NCBI GenBank assembly: GCA_041753515.1 | Contig: JBGSUE010000017.1 | Coordinates: 1 to 33,183, forward strand | Length of the DNA: 33,183 nucleotides | Source of the DNA: JBGSUE01 sp041753515 | Lineage (GTDB): Bacteria > Patescibacteriota > Microgenomatia > UBA10105 > UBA927 | Direction of reading: 5' to 3' | Shown here: piece by piece, positions 25,426 to 33,183 of the stretch | Layout: each line of letters starts with the position of its first letter | Numbering within the stretch: the first letter of the stretch is position 1 | Made by a program: the position numbers and the translations under genes | The notes under the pieces: model-generated | Seen by the model: the letters and a program-made list of their open reading frames with translations, nothing else | Databases searched by the model: none | What the model was told of the DNA's origin: nothing

Positions 25426-28400
25426 TTATCACTTTTTCCGGTATGGATGGGACAGGAAAGTCGACCGCTTCCCGCAAACTTTCAGATCATCTTGCCGGGT
25501 CCGGGTATCGGGTGCGTTATGAATATATCGGCGAGTATTTCATCCTCAAATACATCGTTTCACTTCTTCATATGACGTATAAAAAAAAAGGCAGACAGAC
25601 ACAGGAAAATCCGTTTCTCTCTGGCGAAACCAAACCCTGGATGAAGTTGTGGGTATTCTTGACTTTTATTGACGGATGGATGCGATATCTGCGTTTGCGG
25701 ATACTTTCCGGTTTAGGATATGCAGTAATCTGCGACCGCTTTATGACGGATAAAATACTCGGTCTTGAGTATTTCGGGTATTCAGCACGGAGGATTTCCG
25801 ATTTTCTCCTGAAATTCAGCCCAAGACCTGATATTGCATACATTCTGGATACGGATGAAAAATCCGCGCAAATACGGGAAGTGAACCATCACCATCCCCT
25901 TCGTTTTTTTGTTTATATGCGAAAACGGTACAAAGATGCGTCCGGCATTGTCCACGCAGAAATTGTATCAGGTAATTTTGATGAAGATCGGTTTTATCTT
26001 CCTGAACAGAAGAAAAATGTTACAGGGAAAACTATTCTTATATTTCTTCTCTTCGCATGCATTGCGTATCTTCCCATGTTTAATACCCGGATTATGTATA
26101 CGACGTGGGATTATACGTTTCCGCTGACGCGACTCCAAGTGGAAAACCGGATTGATACGGCAACCAGTGCCATTAATTGGCGGTTTGCGACAGGGACCGC
26201 GGATATTCATGAGACCATAATGTACTACTGGTGGGTGTTCATTTGGCCGTTTACGCTACTTTTCGGTTATCAGGCAGTAAAAGCTCTCCTTCTCTTTCTG
26301 ACTGTCGTTTCCGGGTATGGCATGTACATTCTGCTCACGCGGCTGAAAGTATCCGGATTAATTGCTCTCTTGTTATCAATCTTTTATATGTTCAATCCGT
26401 TTTTCTATTCACGGATTCTTGCCGGCCACTTCAACGCTGCAGCATTATCTGCTTTTCTTCCATTCCTTATTGTGTTTGTGGTTCGGCTGACTGATTCATC
26501 ATCCTGGAAATATTTTCCCCACACCATATGTTTTTTCATTCTCTCTTCATTACACCCCATGGGCATCGGGATCTCTGCGATTTTTCTGTCGGCTCTCTTT
26601 TTGTACAGGATGATATTTTCTGATATCAAAAAAAACATATGGATTAAATCCGTTGTTGTTCTTTTGTTTCTGACGGTAATAAACATGCATTGGATATTTC
26701 CGATGGGAAAGAATTATCTTGAAGGCAATGCATATTTGCGCGGGGATATTGCCGCATCAGATGAGATGACTCAGAGAAAACAGAAAGTAGAAGGATCCGG
26801 CAGCCCTCTTTGGTTTTCGATGAGTTTCTATAACCGCATCGGTTTGGATACGGAGTATGTAATGCCGGTTCAACGACCGAAAATATTTATCGCAGTACAG
26901 ATCCTGATGATTGCCGGCACGCTTCTGTTTGTAGTTGCGGCGCGTGACACGTTGGGAATGTTCATCGGACTTTTTTTCCTCTTCTCTGCTGCCATGACGA
27001 GCGGGGTAGGAAATCCGGTTGGTACATTTGTCTATAAGGAGTTGTTATCTCGCGTCACTCCTCTCTATTTTGAATATTCAAACAGCAACCGTTTTCTCAT
27101 GCTTGCCGTCGTGAGCGGAACGGTATTATTTGCATATGGAATAGACCGTATTCTGCGTAAGCATATCCACTTTATGCTGCTTGTATTTTTGTGTTGTGTA
27201 TTGTTTGTTGTTGTCCGTGTTGAGCCATTTATGAATGGCTCACTTTTTGTTCCCAAAACCCTGTATCCGACGCTGCCTTTGGCTATCAAATTCCAGCCGT
27301 ATACTGATGAAGTACGGGAAGTCCTGAACCGTGTGAATGAGCAGCATGATTATCGGGTAGGTTATCTGCCGCCGTTTCAGACATCACCTGTAGACACATC
27401 GGTGATGAATCTCGGGACCCAGGCGATTCATGGGGCAAGCGGTGACTATTTCAACGGGTATTCGATGGATATTCCGTTTCACCGGTATATGATAAGCCTT
27501 TTTTCATCTGATACACCATATACGCGTTTGGGAACATTACTGGGTCTGTCTAACGTCGGTGAATTTTATTTTCCCCGATACCCCGCATACCGTTTTTTTC
27601 TTTCATTCGGCCAGCACAAAAGCAGCAATACAACAGAAACGCTCTATGAGTCCGACAGAGTCATCGAATCGAATCTATCCCTTCAAACGGATATTGCTGT
27701 AACAGAAATGCAGGGAATCCGTGAGTACCGGAATTCGAAAAATCTTCCCCGGATCTATTCGTTTGACCGTCTGTATGCACTGACCGGTGGATATGACCAG
27801 TTAGCCATGCTCGTTGAAAAAGATCAGATAGATTTGAAACAAGAAAGTGTCATCTATATGAAAACAAGCACACCCGAACAGATCAGGCAGGCAGATGGGA
27901 TTTTGGAGAGCGAATTCGGCAAAGAGCGTCTGGCAATGAAACTTTCCGCAGCTGCACGGCCGGATTTTTTGAGTAATCCGAAATACAATCTGCGTAATTT
28001 TTTTCAGGGAGAGTTGGATATTTCTGAAATTCCCGGAACAGATAAGGGTGTTAGATTAAATGCCGGACAATATGAGGTCGGTGCTTCGGATGACAGTGTT
28101 ATGGTGGTGGATAAGGGGGTCAGCGTGGATGTTGTCCCGGCAGGTATGAAGCTGAATATTTTTGACCAGACGGATATTTCAGATGCCATCGTAGTATCAA
28201 AATCAGAGTGGCAAAAAAGTCTGGATGAAGCTGCAAAGCTTTTAGCAAAAACAACTTCAGGAAAAAATATTCCCGGCAACGGTGCGATTTCGTATAAAAG
28301 AATTTCCCCGGCAACATACCGTGTGTACAAGACGAATTCAGACAGGTATCTCTACCTGTCCGAAACATTTTCTGACCGTTGGTATATTGAAGGATATGAA

Positions 28401-28586
28401 TCTGTTGAGCCGTTTCAGGGTGGGGCGGAAGGAGTAACATTCCGCATCCCGTCTCAAATTTCCCCAACGTTTTATATTAAATTCCGGGGTCAGAAGGATA
28501 TGGATTTGGGGTATACTATACAACGCATAGGATGGTTAGTCTTTGTGTTCACCGGAGTATATATAGTAAAAAAATATGAAGCATAA
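25422..28586 (+). CDS. fusion: thymidylate-kinase-like P-loop domain with GT-C type membrane protein
   Basis: This is the longest gene here, at 1054 residues. Residues 1-195 are a P-loop kinase resembling thymidylate kinase: GMDGTGKST (residues 7-15) as Walker A and VICDRF with D105 at the DR(Y/F) position. From about residue 200, around ten helices begin (TILIFLLFACIAYLP), with a first-loop TTWDYTFPL and HPMGIGIS, as in large YfhO/AftD-like GT-C proteins. A soluble extracytoplasmic domain of about 450 residues and a last helix (IGWLVFVFTGVYIV) complete it. The kinase would be cytoplasmic and the large domain outside. Joining a kinase to a GT-C membrane enzyme is unusual. No stop or frameshift separates the parts. 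Its start overlaps the gene carrying the nucleotidyltransferase domain. Confidence 0.75.
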   Translation: MIITFSGMDGTGKSTASRKLSDHLAGSGYRVRYEYIGEYFILKYIVSLLHMTYKKKGRQTQENPFLSGETKPWMKLWVFLTFIDGWMRYLRLRILSGLGYAVICDRFMTDKILGLEYFGYSARRISDFLLKFSPRPDIAYILDTDEKSAQIREVNHHHPLRFFVYMRKRYKDASGIVHAEIVSGNFDEDRFYLPEQKKNVTGKTILIFLLFACIAYLPMFNTRIMYTTWDYTFPLTRLQVENRIDTATSAINWRFATGTADIHETIMYYWWVFIWPFTLLFGYQAVKALLLFLTVVSGYGMYILLTRLKVSGLIALLLSIFYMFNPFFYSRILAGHFNAAALSAFLPFLIVFVVRLTDSSSWKYFPHTICFFILSSLHPMGIGISAIFLSALFLYRMIFSDIKKNIWIKSVVVLLFLTVINMHWIFPMGKNYLEGNAYLRGDIAASDEMTQRKQKVEGSGSPLWFSMSFYNRIGLDTEYVMPVQRPKIFIAVQILMIAGTLLFVVAARDTLGMFIGLFFLFSAAMTSGVGNPVGTFVYKELLSRVTPLYFEYSNSNRFLMLAVVSGTVLFAYGIDRILRKHIHFMLLVFLCCVLFVVVRVEPFMNGSLFVPKTLYPTLPLAIKFQPYTDEVREVLNRVNEQHDYRVGYLPPFQTSPVDTSVMNLGTQAIHGASGDYFNGYSMDIPFHRYMISLFSSDTPYTRLGTLLGLSNVGEFYFPRYPAYRFFLSFGQHKSSNTTETLYESDRVIESNLSLQTDIAVTEMQGIREYRNSKNLPRIYSFDRLYALTGGYDQLAMLVEKDQIDLKQESVIYMKTSTPEQIRQADGILESEFGKERLAMKLSAAARPDFLSNPKYNLRNFFQGELDISEIPGTDKGVRLNAGQYEVGASDDSVMVVDKGVSVDVVPAGMKLNIFDQTDISDAIVVSKSEWQKSLDEAAKLLAKTTSGKNIPGNGAISYKRISPATYRVYKTNSDRYLYLSETFSDRWYIEGYESVEPFQGGAEGVTFRIPSQISPTFYIKFRGQKDMDLGYTIQRIGWLVFVFTGVYIVKKYEA

Positions 28587-29634
28587 AACCGCACTTGTAA
28601 CCGGATCGGCCGGGTTGATTGGATCCGAGGCAGTAAAATTTTTTGTAGCGAAGGGTTTTATCGTACATGGAATTGACAATAACATGCGGGCATATTTTTT
28701 CGGAAATGAGGCGAGTACGGAGTGGAACAGGAAGCTTCTGGAAAAAAATCTGAAGACACGGTACATCCATCATGCGATTGATATCCGTGATCAGAAAAAC
28801 ATAGATGAACTTTTTAAGAAAACACGGTTTGATCTAATCATACATACTGCTGCACAGCCGTCGCATGATTGGGCAGCCAAAGAGCCTCTCACTGATTTCT
28901 CTGTAAACGCCACAGGGACACTCATACTTCTTGAGGCAACCCGCAAATATTGTCCTGAGGCAGTATTCATCTTTACCTCGACGAATAAAGTTTACGGCGA
29001 TAATCCGAATATTCTGCCGCTTATCGAAGGTAAAACCCGTTGGGATCTACCCAAGAATCACCCAATGTGGAAGGGAATAGGCGAAACAATGAGCTTGGAT
29101 AGAACTACACACAGCATATTCGGTGTATCAAAGACAGCGGCTGATCTCATGGTTCAGGAATACGGCAGATATTTTGGTCTTGCCACGGGATCGTTCCGCG
29201 GCGGATGCCTGACGGGTCCTGCGCATTCCGGAACAAAACTTCATGGATTTTTGGCATATCTGGCGCGCTGTATTTTCCGCGGTGATACGTATACGATATA
29301 CGGATACAAAAAAAAGCAGGTGCGCGACAATATCCATTCGTTCGATCTTGTGAATGCGTTTTACCATTTTTACCAAAAACCGCGGGCAGGTGAGGTATAC
29401 AACATCGGTGGATCACGTCATTCAAATATATCTATGCTTGAGGCTATTGAAAAAATTGAAAAAATCATGGGGAAAAAAGCGAAAATAAAGTATATTTCGC
29501 AAAACAGGATCGGTGACCACATCTGGTACATTTCAGATGTGACGAAATTCAAAAAACATTATCCGGACTGGGAGTATGAGTATGATATTGATAGAATTTT
29601 GGAAGAGATTTGTTCGAGTGGGCATTTTAATTAA
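28576..29634 (+). CDS. NAD(P)-dependent epimerase, CDP-tyvelose-epimerase-like, with FxxxK in place of YxxxK
   Basis: The 352-residue protein starts KTALVTGSAGLIGSEAV (G10, G13 and G16 of the Rossmann fold). FTSTNKVYGDNPNILPL is a strong signature of the CDP-paratose 2-epimerase (TyvE) group. FRGGCLTGPAHSGTKLHGFLAYL and VRDNIHSFDLVNAF are further family motifs. The usual YxxxK reads IFGVSK, with F182 and K186, so the catalytic Tyr is missing. I recall a related clade with the same FGxSK form, so this may be a clade trait and not damage. It may act on a different chemistry, or another Tyr may substitute. It overlaps the previous gene by 11 bp and is followed by repeat E. Confidence 0.8.
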   Translation: MKHKTALVTGSAGLIGSEAVKFFVAKGFIVHGIDNNMRAYFFGNEASTEWNRKLLEKNLKTRYIHHAIDIRDQKNIDELFKKTRFDLIIHTAAQPSHDWAAKEPLTDFSVNATGTLILLEATRKYCPEAVFIFTSTNKVYGDNPNILPLIEGKTRWDLPKNHPMWKGIGETMSLDRTTHSIFGVSKTAADLMVQEYGRYFGLATGSFRGGCLTGPAHSGTKLHGFLAYLARCIFRGDTYTIYGYKKKQVRDNIHSFDLVNAFYHFYQKPRAGEVYNIGGSRHSNISMLEAIEKIEKIMGKKAKIKYISQNRIGDHIWYISDVTKFKKHYPDWEYEYDIDRILEEICSSGHFN

Positions 29635-29636
29635 AA

Positions 29637-29703
29637 GTCATCCCGAACTCGTTTCGGGATCTTGTTAATATAGAACAAGATGCTGAAATAAATTCAGCAT
29701 GAC
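29637..29703. repeat. 67-bp palindromic element, copy E, intergenic
   Basis: The element is bounded by GTCAT and ATGAC. Its stems are ATCCCGAA with TTCGGGAT, a central CTTGTT with AACAAG, and ATGCTGAA with TTCAGCAT. The stem sequences differ from copies A and B but pairing is kept. It ends 8 nt before the next ATG and fills the gap between two epimerase genes. Confidence 0.85.
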
Positions 29704-29711
29704 GTGTTTAT

Positions 29712-30674
29712 ATGAATTACAAACATATACTCGTTACAGGAGGGGCAGGTTTTGTCGGATCAAATATTTGTGTGCGGTTGAAACATATACATCCGGATTC
29801 TGAAATCACTGCTTTTGATAATTTATACAGGAAAGGCTCTGAATTGAATATCCCAAGACTTGAAAAATGCGGTGTGACGTTTGTGAAAGGTGATGTGCGG
29901 GACAGGAAATCACTTCTGAAACTGAAGACTGATCTTATTATCGAGTGCAGCGCCGAGCCTGCGGTGACGGCGGGTGTGGGAGGATCACCTGAGTATCTGA
30001 TAGATACGAATCTCGGCGGGGCAATAAACTGTTTTGAGTTGGCACGAAACAATAAAGCGGATGTCATATTTCTTTCCACAAGCCGTGTGTATCCGTATGA
30101 CGGCGTTTACCGGTCCATGTACGGGGCAACGAAGCTTGCGGCAGAACATCTATTAATGGAATATATACAGACGTATGGTATTGGGGGAATTATTACCCGT
30201 TTCGGTGTGATTGCCGGCCCCTGGCAGTTCGGTCGGACTGATCAGGGAATCGTATCGCATTGGTTAGCCGGTCATGTATTCGATTTTCCTCTTTCCTATA
30301 TAGGGTACGGTGGGAAAGGTGAACAGGTACGGGATATTCTCCATATTGATGATGCGGTTGATCTTATCGTAAAACAGATCGGAATGCTCAACACTCATTC
30401 AGGAATAACCGTGGATGCAGGCGGAGGAAAAATGAATGCAGTGACACTGAAAAAACTCAACGATATTGTTTCTGATATTTCGGGAATTGAAAAACCCATC
30501 GGATCGGTGAAAACAACGAGACCTAATGATGTGTTTTCGTATGTGTCCGATAACAGAAACGCTGCAAAACACTTCAGCTGGAAACCGCAAAAAACAGTAA
30601 AGGATATTGTAATGGATACGTATGGGTGGATGAGACAACATCAGGAAGTACTGCGTCCGCTCTATATACAATGA
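29712..30674 (+). CDS. NAD(P)-dependent epimerase, CDP-paratose 2-epimerase-like
   Basis: The 320-residue extended SDR has HILVTGGAGFVGSN (G10 to G16), FDNLYRKGSELNIPRL, a phrase typical of CDP-paratose 2-epimerase-like proteins, FLSTSRVYPYDG, and SMYGATKLAAEHLL with Y137 and K141 as the catalytic pair. GKGEQVRDILHIDDAVDLI is the conserved C-terminal substrate-side motif. It is therefore the catalytically complete neighbour of the FxxxK protein. A role in making a 6-deoxy or dideoxy sugar is plausible, but no other genes of the CDP-tyvelose route are visible here, so the substrate is open. The start follows repeat E without an evident Shine-Dalgarno. The stop overlaps the next ATG by 4 bp. 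Confidence 0.85.
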   Translation: MNYKHILVTGGAGFVGSNICVRLKHIHPDSEITAFDNLYRKGSELNIPRLEKCGVTFVKGDVRDRKSLLKLKTDLIIECSAEPAVTAGVGGSPEYLIDTNLGGAINCFELARNNKADVIFLSTSRVYPYDGVYRSMYGATKLAAEHLLMEYIQTYGIGGIITRFGVIAGPWQFGRTDQGIVSHWLAGHVFDFPLSYIGYGGKGEQVRDILHIDDAVDLIVKQIGMLNTHSGITVDAGGGKMNAVTLKKLNDIVSDISGIEKPIGSVKTTRPNDVFSYVSDNRNAAKHFSWKPQKTVKDIVMDTYGWMRQHQEVLRPLYIQ

Positions 30675-31807
30675 AACTGCTTATACCAGGACTCGGAAAT
30701 ACAACAGGAGCGGCAGGATACGAACAGCGAGCGCCCAGCGGTGGAGAAATCAAGCTTCTCAACATGCTCCGTAATTGGAAACAGGCAGATATTTCGTTTC
30801 TTACAACTCCCGGATATGCAGCGTTTATGGCTTCTCATGATATTAAAATAACATTCAAAACATTATCCCAGTCATGTGAGTCATCACGCTTCGGTTTTGT
30901 CACGCTTATGGGAAAACGCTTGCTGGAGTCGCTCTTGTTCCGTTTTTACACTACGTATGACATGATATACTGCCCGTCGGATCTTCTCTTTGATGTTGTT
31001 GTGTCGGTTGTGTATAGACTTCGGAACATTGGTAAAAAACTTGTCGTCTGCAGTTTTTTAGTCGCAGTCGGTGAACCGGATGCTCCGGTTCATCCGCTGT
31101 TTTCTTTTCAGCAGAACATATCGTATCTACTTATGAAGAGGTTCGCGGACCGGGTATACGTACTGAATAATTATGACAAAGAGAAACTCGCTGCTCTTGG
31201 TTTTGACCGCTCAAAGCTGTTTGTGACATCAGGGGGATATGATCCTGCCGAAATAGCTGTCTCATCAGTAAAAAGATATGATGCGGTCTGTATTGCCCGT
31301 TTTCATCCGCAGAAAGGATTGGAGCAACTTGTGAAAATCTGGGAAAAAGTCGTGAATATCCGGCCTGTGGCAAAACTGGTTATTATCGGAGGAGGAAACA
31401 AAGACATACAAAATGACCTTGAAGCATCGGTCCGTACACTGAATCTGGAGAAAAATATTATTGTTCGTGCTGATATGGCAAGAAAAGAATCGGTCCGGAT
31501 GCTTCGCAAATCGCGGGTATTTCTGTTTCCCTCAACGTTTGAGAGTTGGGGATTTGTAGTCGCTGAAGCAATGGGTGCCGGTTTGCCTGTCGTGATGTAC
31601 GACCTGGCACAACTGAAAGGACTGTTTGAAAAAGGTACCGTGAAGATCAGTCCGTTTGACACGGAAGCATTTGCACGAAATATTGTCGACCTTCTTGGTG
31701 ATAACAAACAGTATCGTGAGTTGAGTGAACAGGCAAGAAATCAGGCACGTACATATACATGGAAGCATGTAGCCCGGGTTGAATTTGAGAATATGAAAAA
31801 ACTATGA
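30671..31807 (+). CDS. GT4 glycosyltransferase
   Basis: The product is about 378 residues with a GT-B fold. The N-terminus MKLLIPGLGNTTGAAGYEQRAPSGGEIKLLNML has the glycine-rich loop and GGEIK helix of GT4 enzymes. VCIARFHPQKGLEQLVKIWEKV is the interdomain donor-side strand and helix. FPSTFESWGFVVAEAMGAG carries the EX7E pair (E291 and E299). It would act in the cytoplasm on a lipid-linked acceptor. The frame is open upstream to 30626, inside the previous gene, but the ATG at 30671 gives a 4-bp overlap and a natural first strand. The stop overlaps the next gene by ATGA at 31804. Confidence 0.85.
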   Translation: MKLLIPGLGNTTGAAGYEQRAPSGGEIKLLNMLRNWKQADISFLTTPGYAAFMASHDIKITFKTLSQSCESSRFGFVTLMGKRLLESLLFRFYTTYDMIYCPSDLLFDVVVSVVYRLRNIGKKLVVCSFLVAVGEPDAPVHPLFSFQQNISYLLMKRFADRVYVLNNYDKEKLAALGFDRSKLFVTSGGYDPAEIAVSSVKRYDAVCIARFHPQKGLEQLVKIWEKVVNIRPVAKLVIIGGGNKDIQNDLEASVRTLNLEKNIIVRADMARKESVRMLRKSRVFLFPSTFESWGFVVAEAMGAGLPVVMYDLAQLKGLFEKGTVKISPFDTEAFARNIVDLLGDNKQYRELSEQARNQARTYTWKHVARVEFENMKKL

Positions 31808-32955
31808 ACATCTGTTTTGTGACGAGTGGCTCTGAAGATGTGGGAACCTATTTCAGGGCGTTTTTTTGGGCACAGCATTTTGTAGACCGGGGGCATTCGG
31901 TAACACTTCTGTCGTCCCATAAAAAGGCAGACTGGACGCCTGTCCGCACCAAGCTGAGAAACGGGGTACGGATTCTCACGTATCTGAAAAGCCCTTTGAG
32001 GTTCGATTATGCGGGATTTCTCCTGCGGCCTGTTTTCGTCTTTTTCCATGTACTTTTTGGAAGGTACGACGTGGTCCATTCGTTCGTATCATGGCAGCCG
32101 CCGTCGGCAGCTGCTCTCCTGTCAGTAAAAATTTTGAAGGTATTCGGGAGTTCTGTGCGTATTTTTGCGGACTGGGATGATCTGTGGGGAACCGAAAACG
32201 GCATTGCCCGCGAGCACGGTGTGGCGGTATCACGAATTGCTACAGTGTTGGAAAAACTGGTACCGCGGTTGGCAGATCATGTAACCGTTGCCAGCCGGTA
32301 TCTGTATGACTATGCTGTCAGCTCCGGCATCAGCAGGCAGAAATTGACTGTTATATTCAACGGTTCTAATATAAGAGATATTAAGCCGATGGGCAAAATA
32401 CGCGCAAGAAAATTGCTCAATTTTCCATTACGGATACATATTGTACTCTACATTGGGCAATTCCATACGCACGTGTTTGAAAAACTCCTGAAAGCAGTAT
32501 CAGCCGCAACAGGAAAATTTCCTGATTTCAAGTGTTTGATCGTCGGCCCTATACCGGAATCAGGAATAGCAGGAAATTCCGGTGTCGTGCAGTATACCGG
32601 GAGTGTAGCGTATGATGCCATCCCCGCGTATTTGTCAGCTGCCGATCTCCTGCTCCTGCCGATGGATACTACCCCTGTTGAAGAAGCCCGTTTTCCCATA
32701 CGGTTCGGTGATTATCTGGCTTCCGGTACTCCGATTCTCGCAAGCCCTACAGGAGAGATCAGAAGACTTGTCCAAGAGAATGATATTGCATATATTTCGG
32801 ATATTGCAGATACGAAGCAGTTTTCAAAAGATATGATACGGTTATTGAAAAGTAATAAGACCGGCCGGATGGGGAAGCGGGCGAGGTTTTGGGCAGAACA
32901 TCATTTTTCATGGGAAATAATTGCGGAAAAACTTGGTGCACTCTATGAGCAATAA
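31804..32955 (+). CDS. GT4-like glycosyltransferase
   Basis: The 383-residue GT-B protein opens MNICFVTSGSEDVGTYFRAFFWAQHFVDRGHSVTLLS, a standard GT4 N-terminus. DVVHSFVSWQPPSAAALL, IFADWDDLWGTENG and TVASRYLYDYAV are mid-protein blocks. The donor region has LIVGPIPESG, YTGSVAYDAIPAYLSAADLLLLPMD and FPIRFGDYLASGTPILASP. The usual EX7E is not evident; the clade has PIRFGDYLASG instead. The sugar is unknown. Both ends overlap their neighbours, by 4 bp upstream and 11 bp downstream, so it belongs to the same operon. Confidence 0.8.
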   Translation: MNICFVTSGSEDVGTYFRAFFWAQHFVDRGHSVTLLSSHKKADWTPVRTKLRNGVRILTYLKSPLRFDYAGFLLRPVFVFFHVLFGRYDVVHSFVSWQPPSAAALLSVKILKVFGSSVRIFADWDDLWGTENGIAREHGVAVSRIATVLEKLVPRLADHVTVASRYLYDYAVSSGISRQKLTVIFNGSNIRDIKPMGKIRARKLLNFPLRIHIVLYIGQFHTHVFEKLLKAVSAATGKFPDFKCLIVGPIPESGIAGNSGVVQYTGSVAYDAIPAYLSAADLLLLPMDTTPVEEARFPIRFGDYLASGTPILASPTGEIRRLVQENDIAYISDIADTKQFSKDMIRLLKSNKTGRMGKRARFWAEHHFSWEIIAEKLGALYEQ

Positions 32956-33183
32956 ACCGAACGCGCTGATCGTCACACCGTTTTTTTCGCCCAATATCGG
33001 AGGCGTGGAAACGCATCTTGATGATCTGGTGGATGAGCTCAACAGACATCACATCCCGTCAGTTGTATCTACCTATAGCCCGTTGACCACAAAAATTATA
33101 TGGCGTCGCCATGAAAAACGGGGCATGTGTGATATCTACAGATTGGGATGGTTCGGGCACAATTGGTTCCCGAAAATCGAAAA
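32945..33183 (+). CDS. GT4 glycosyltransferase, 5' part only (cut by window end)
   Basis: Translation from the ATG at 32945 gives 79 codons with no stop before the window ends. It begins MSNKPNALIVTPFFSPNIGG and continues VETHLDDLVDELNRHHIPSVVS. The FSPNIGGVETH stretch is the typical donor-domain entry of GT4 transferases, so the rest should be a GT-B fold beyond the edge. The start overlaps the previous stop by 11 bp, in keeping with the packed operon. No catalytic residues of the C-terminal half can be checked. Confidence 0.7.
   Translation, partial: MSNKPNALIVTPFFSPNIGGVETHLDDLVDELNRHHIPSVVSTYSPLTTKIIWRRHEKRGMCDIYRLGWFGHNWFPKIE

Noticed and set aside
1043..29703. CRISPR array
   Set aside because: Repeat copies are single, kilobases apart and palindromic with variable stems; no regular spacers.
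1..33183. TGA recoded as glycine, as in some CPR lineages
   Set aside because: Many genes end in TGA overlapping the next ATG; reading through would fuse genes in different frames.

Overview
The window looks like a bacterial surface-glycan and cell-envelope glycosylation locus, most likely from an uncultivated Patescibacteria/CPR lineage (Microgenomates-type is my best guess). That guess rests on three things: stacks of paralogous GT39-like membrane glycosyltransferases with a YNAYSILKTG signature, extreme gene packing, and short GTCAT...ATGAC palindromic repeats scattered between and inside genes. It is an inference from style, not a taxonomic assignment. TGA is used freely as a stop (mostly as ATGA start/stop overlaps), so this is not a lineage that reads TGA as glycine. 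I saw no tRNA, rRNA, CRISPR, transposase or integrase. No gene-free stretch exceeds about 105 bp.

Layout. 1-356: end of a small membrane-protein gene, converging on a minus-strand PTPS-related membrane protein (322-1989). 2023-11204: a plus-strand run of GT-C type membrane glycosyltransferases. It holds one GT87-like protein, three GT39 paralogs of the same subfamily, one more distant GT39/ArnT-like protein, and a second PTPS-related protein. 11212-16820: a soluble and membrane biosynthesis block (GT2, GT4, GT2, a Wzx-type flippase, GT2, GT2). 16817-20392: an island with a minus-strand SAM methyltransferase, a plus-strand B12-type radical SAM protein and a minus-strand GT39-like protein. 20438-33183: a second plus-strand operon. 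Its order is GT2, epimerase, GT2, a GT4-nucleotidyltransferase fusion, a thymidylate-kinase-like/GT-C fusion, two more NAD(P)-dependent epimerases, and three GT4 glycosyltransferases, the last cut by the window end.

How it may work. The GT2/GT4 enzymes would build a lipid-linked glycan in the cytoplasm, the epimerases would supply unusual sugars, and the flippase would export the lipid-linked unit. The GT-C proteins would then use polyprenyl-phosphate-linked sugars outside the membrane. No obvious priming sugar-phosphate transferase or ABC exporter is present, and no protein is clearly a Wzy polymerase.

Two features stand out. First, a GT4 gene carries a C-terminal nucleotidyltransferase-like domain. 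It overlaps by 4 bp a gene that begins with a kinase domain and continues into a GT-C membrane protein, so a kinase/nucleotidyltransferase pair is split across two glycosyltransferase fusions. Second, the regulatory architecture is unusual. Almost every same-strand junction overlaps or nearly touches, the few larger gaps are filled by palindromic repeats, and all three divergent gaps carry -10-like boxes 6-10 nt from the start codons, suggesting leaderless transcripts. One copy of the repeat has been absorbed in frame into a protein, and another supplies the C-terminus and stop codon of its host gene.
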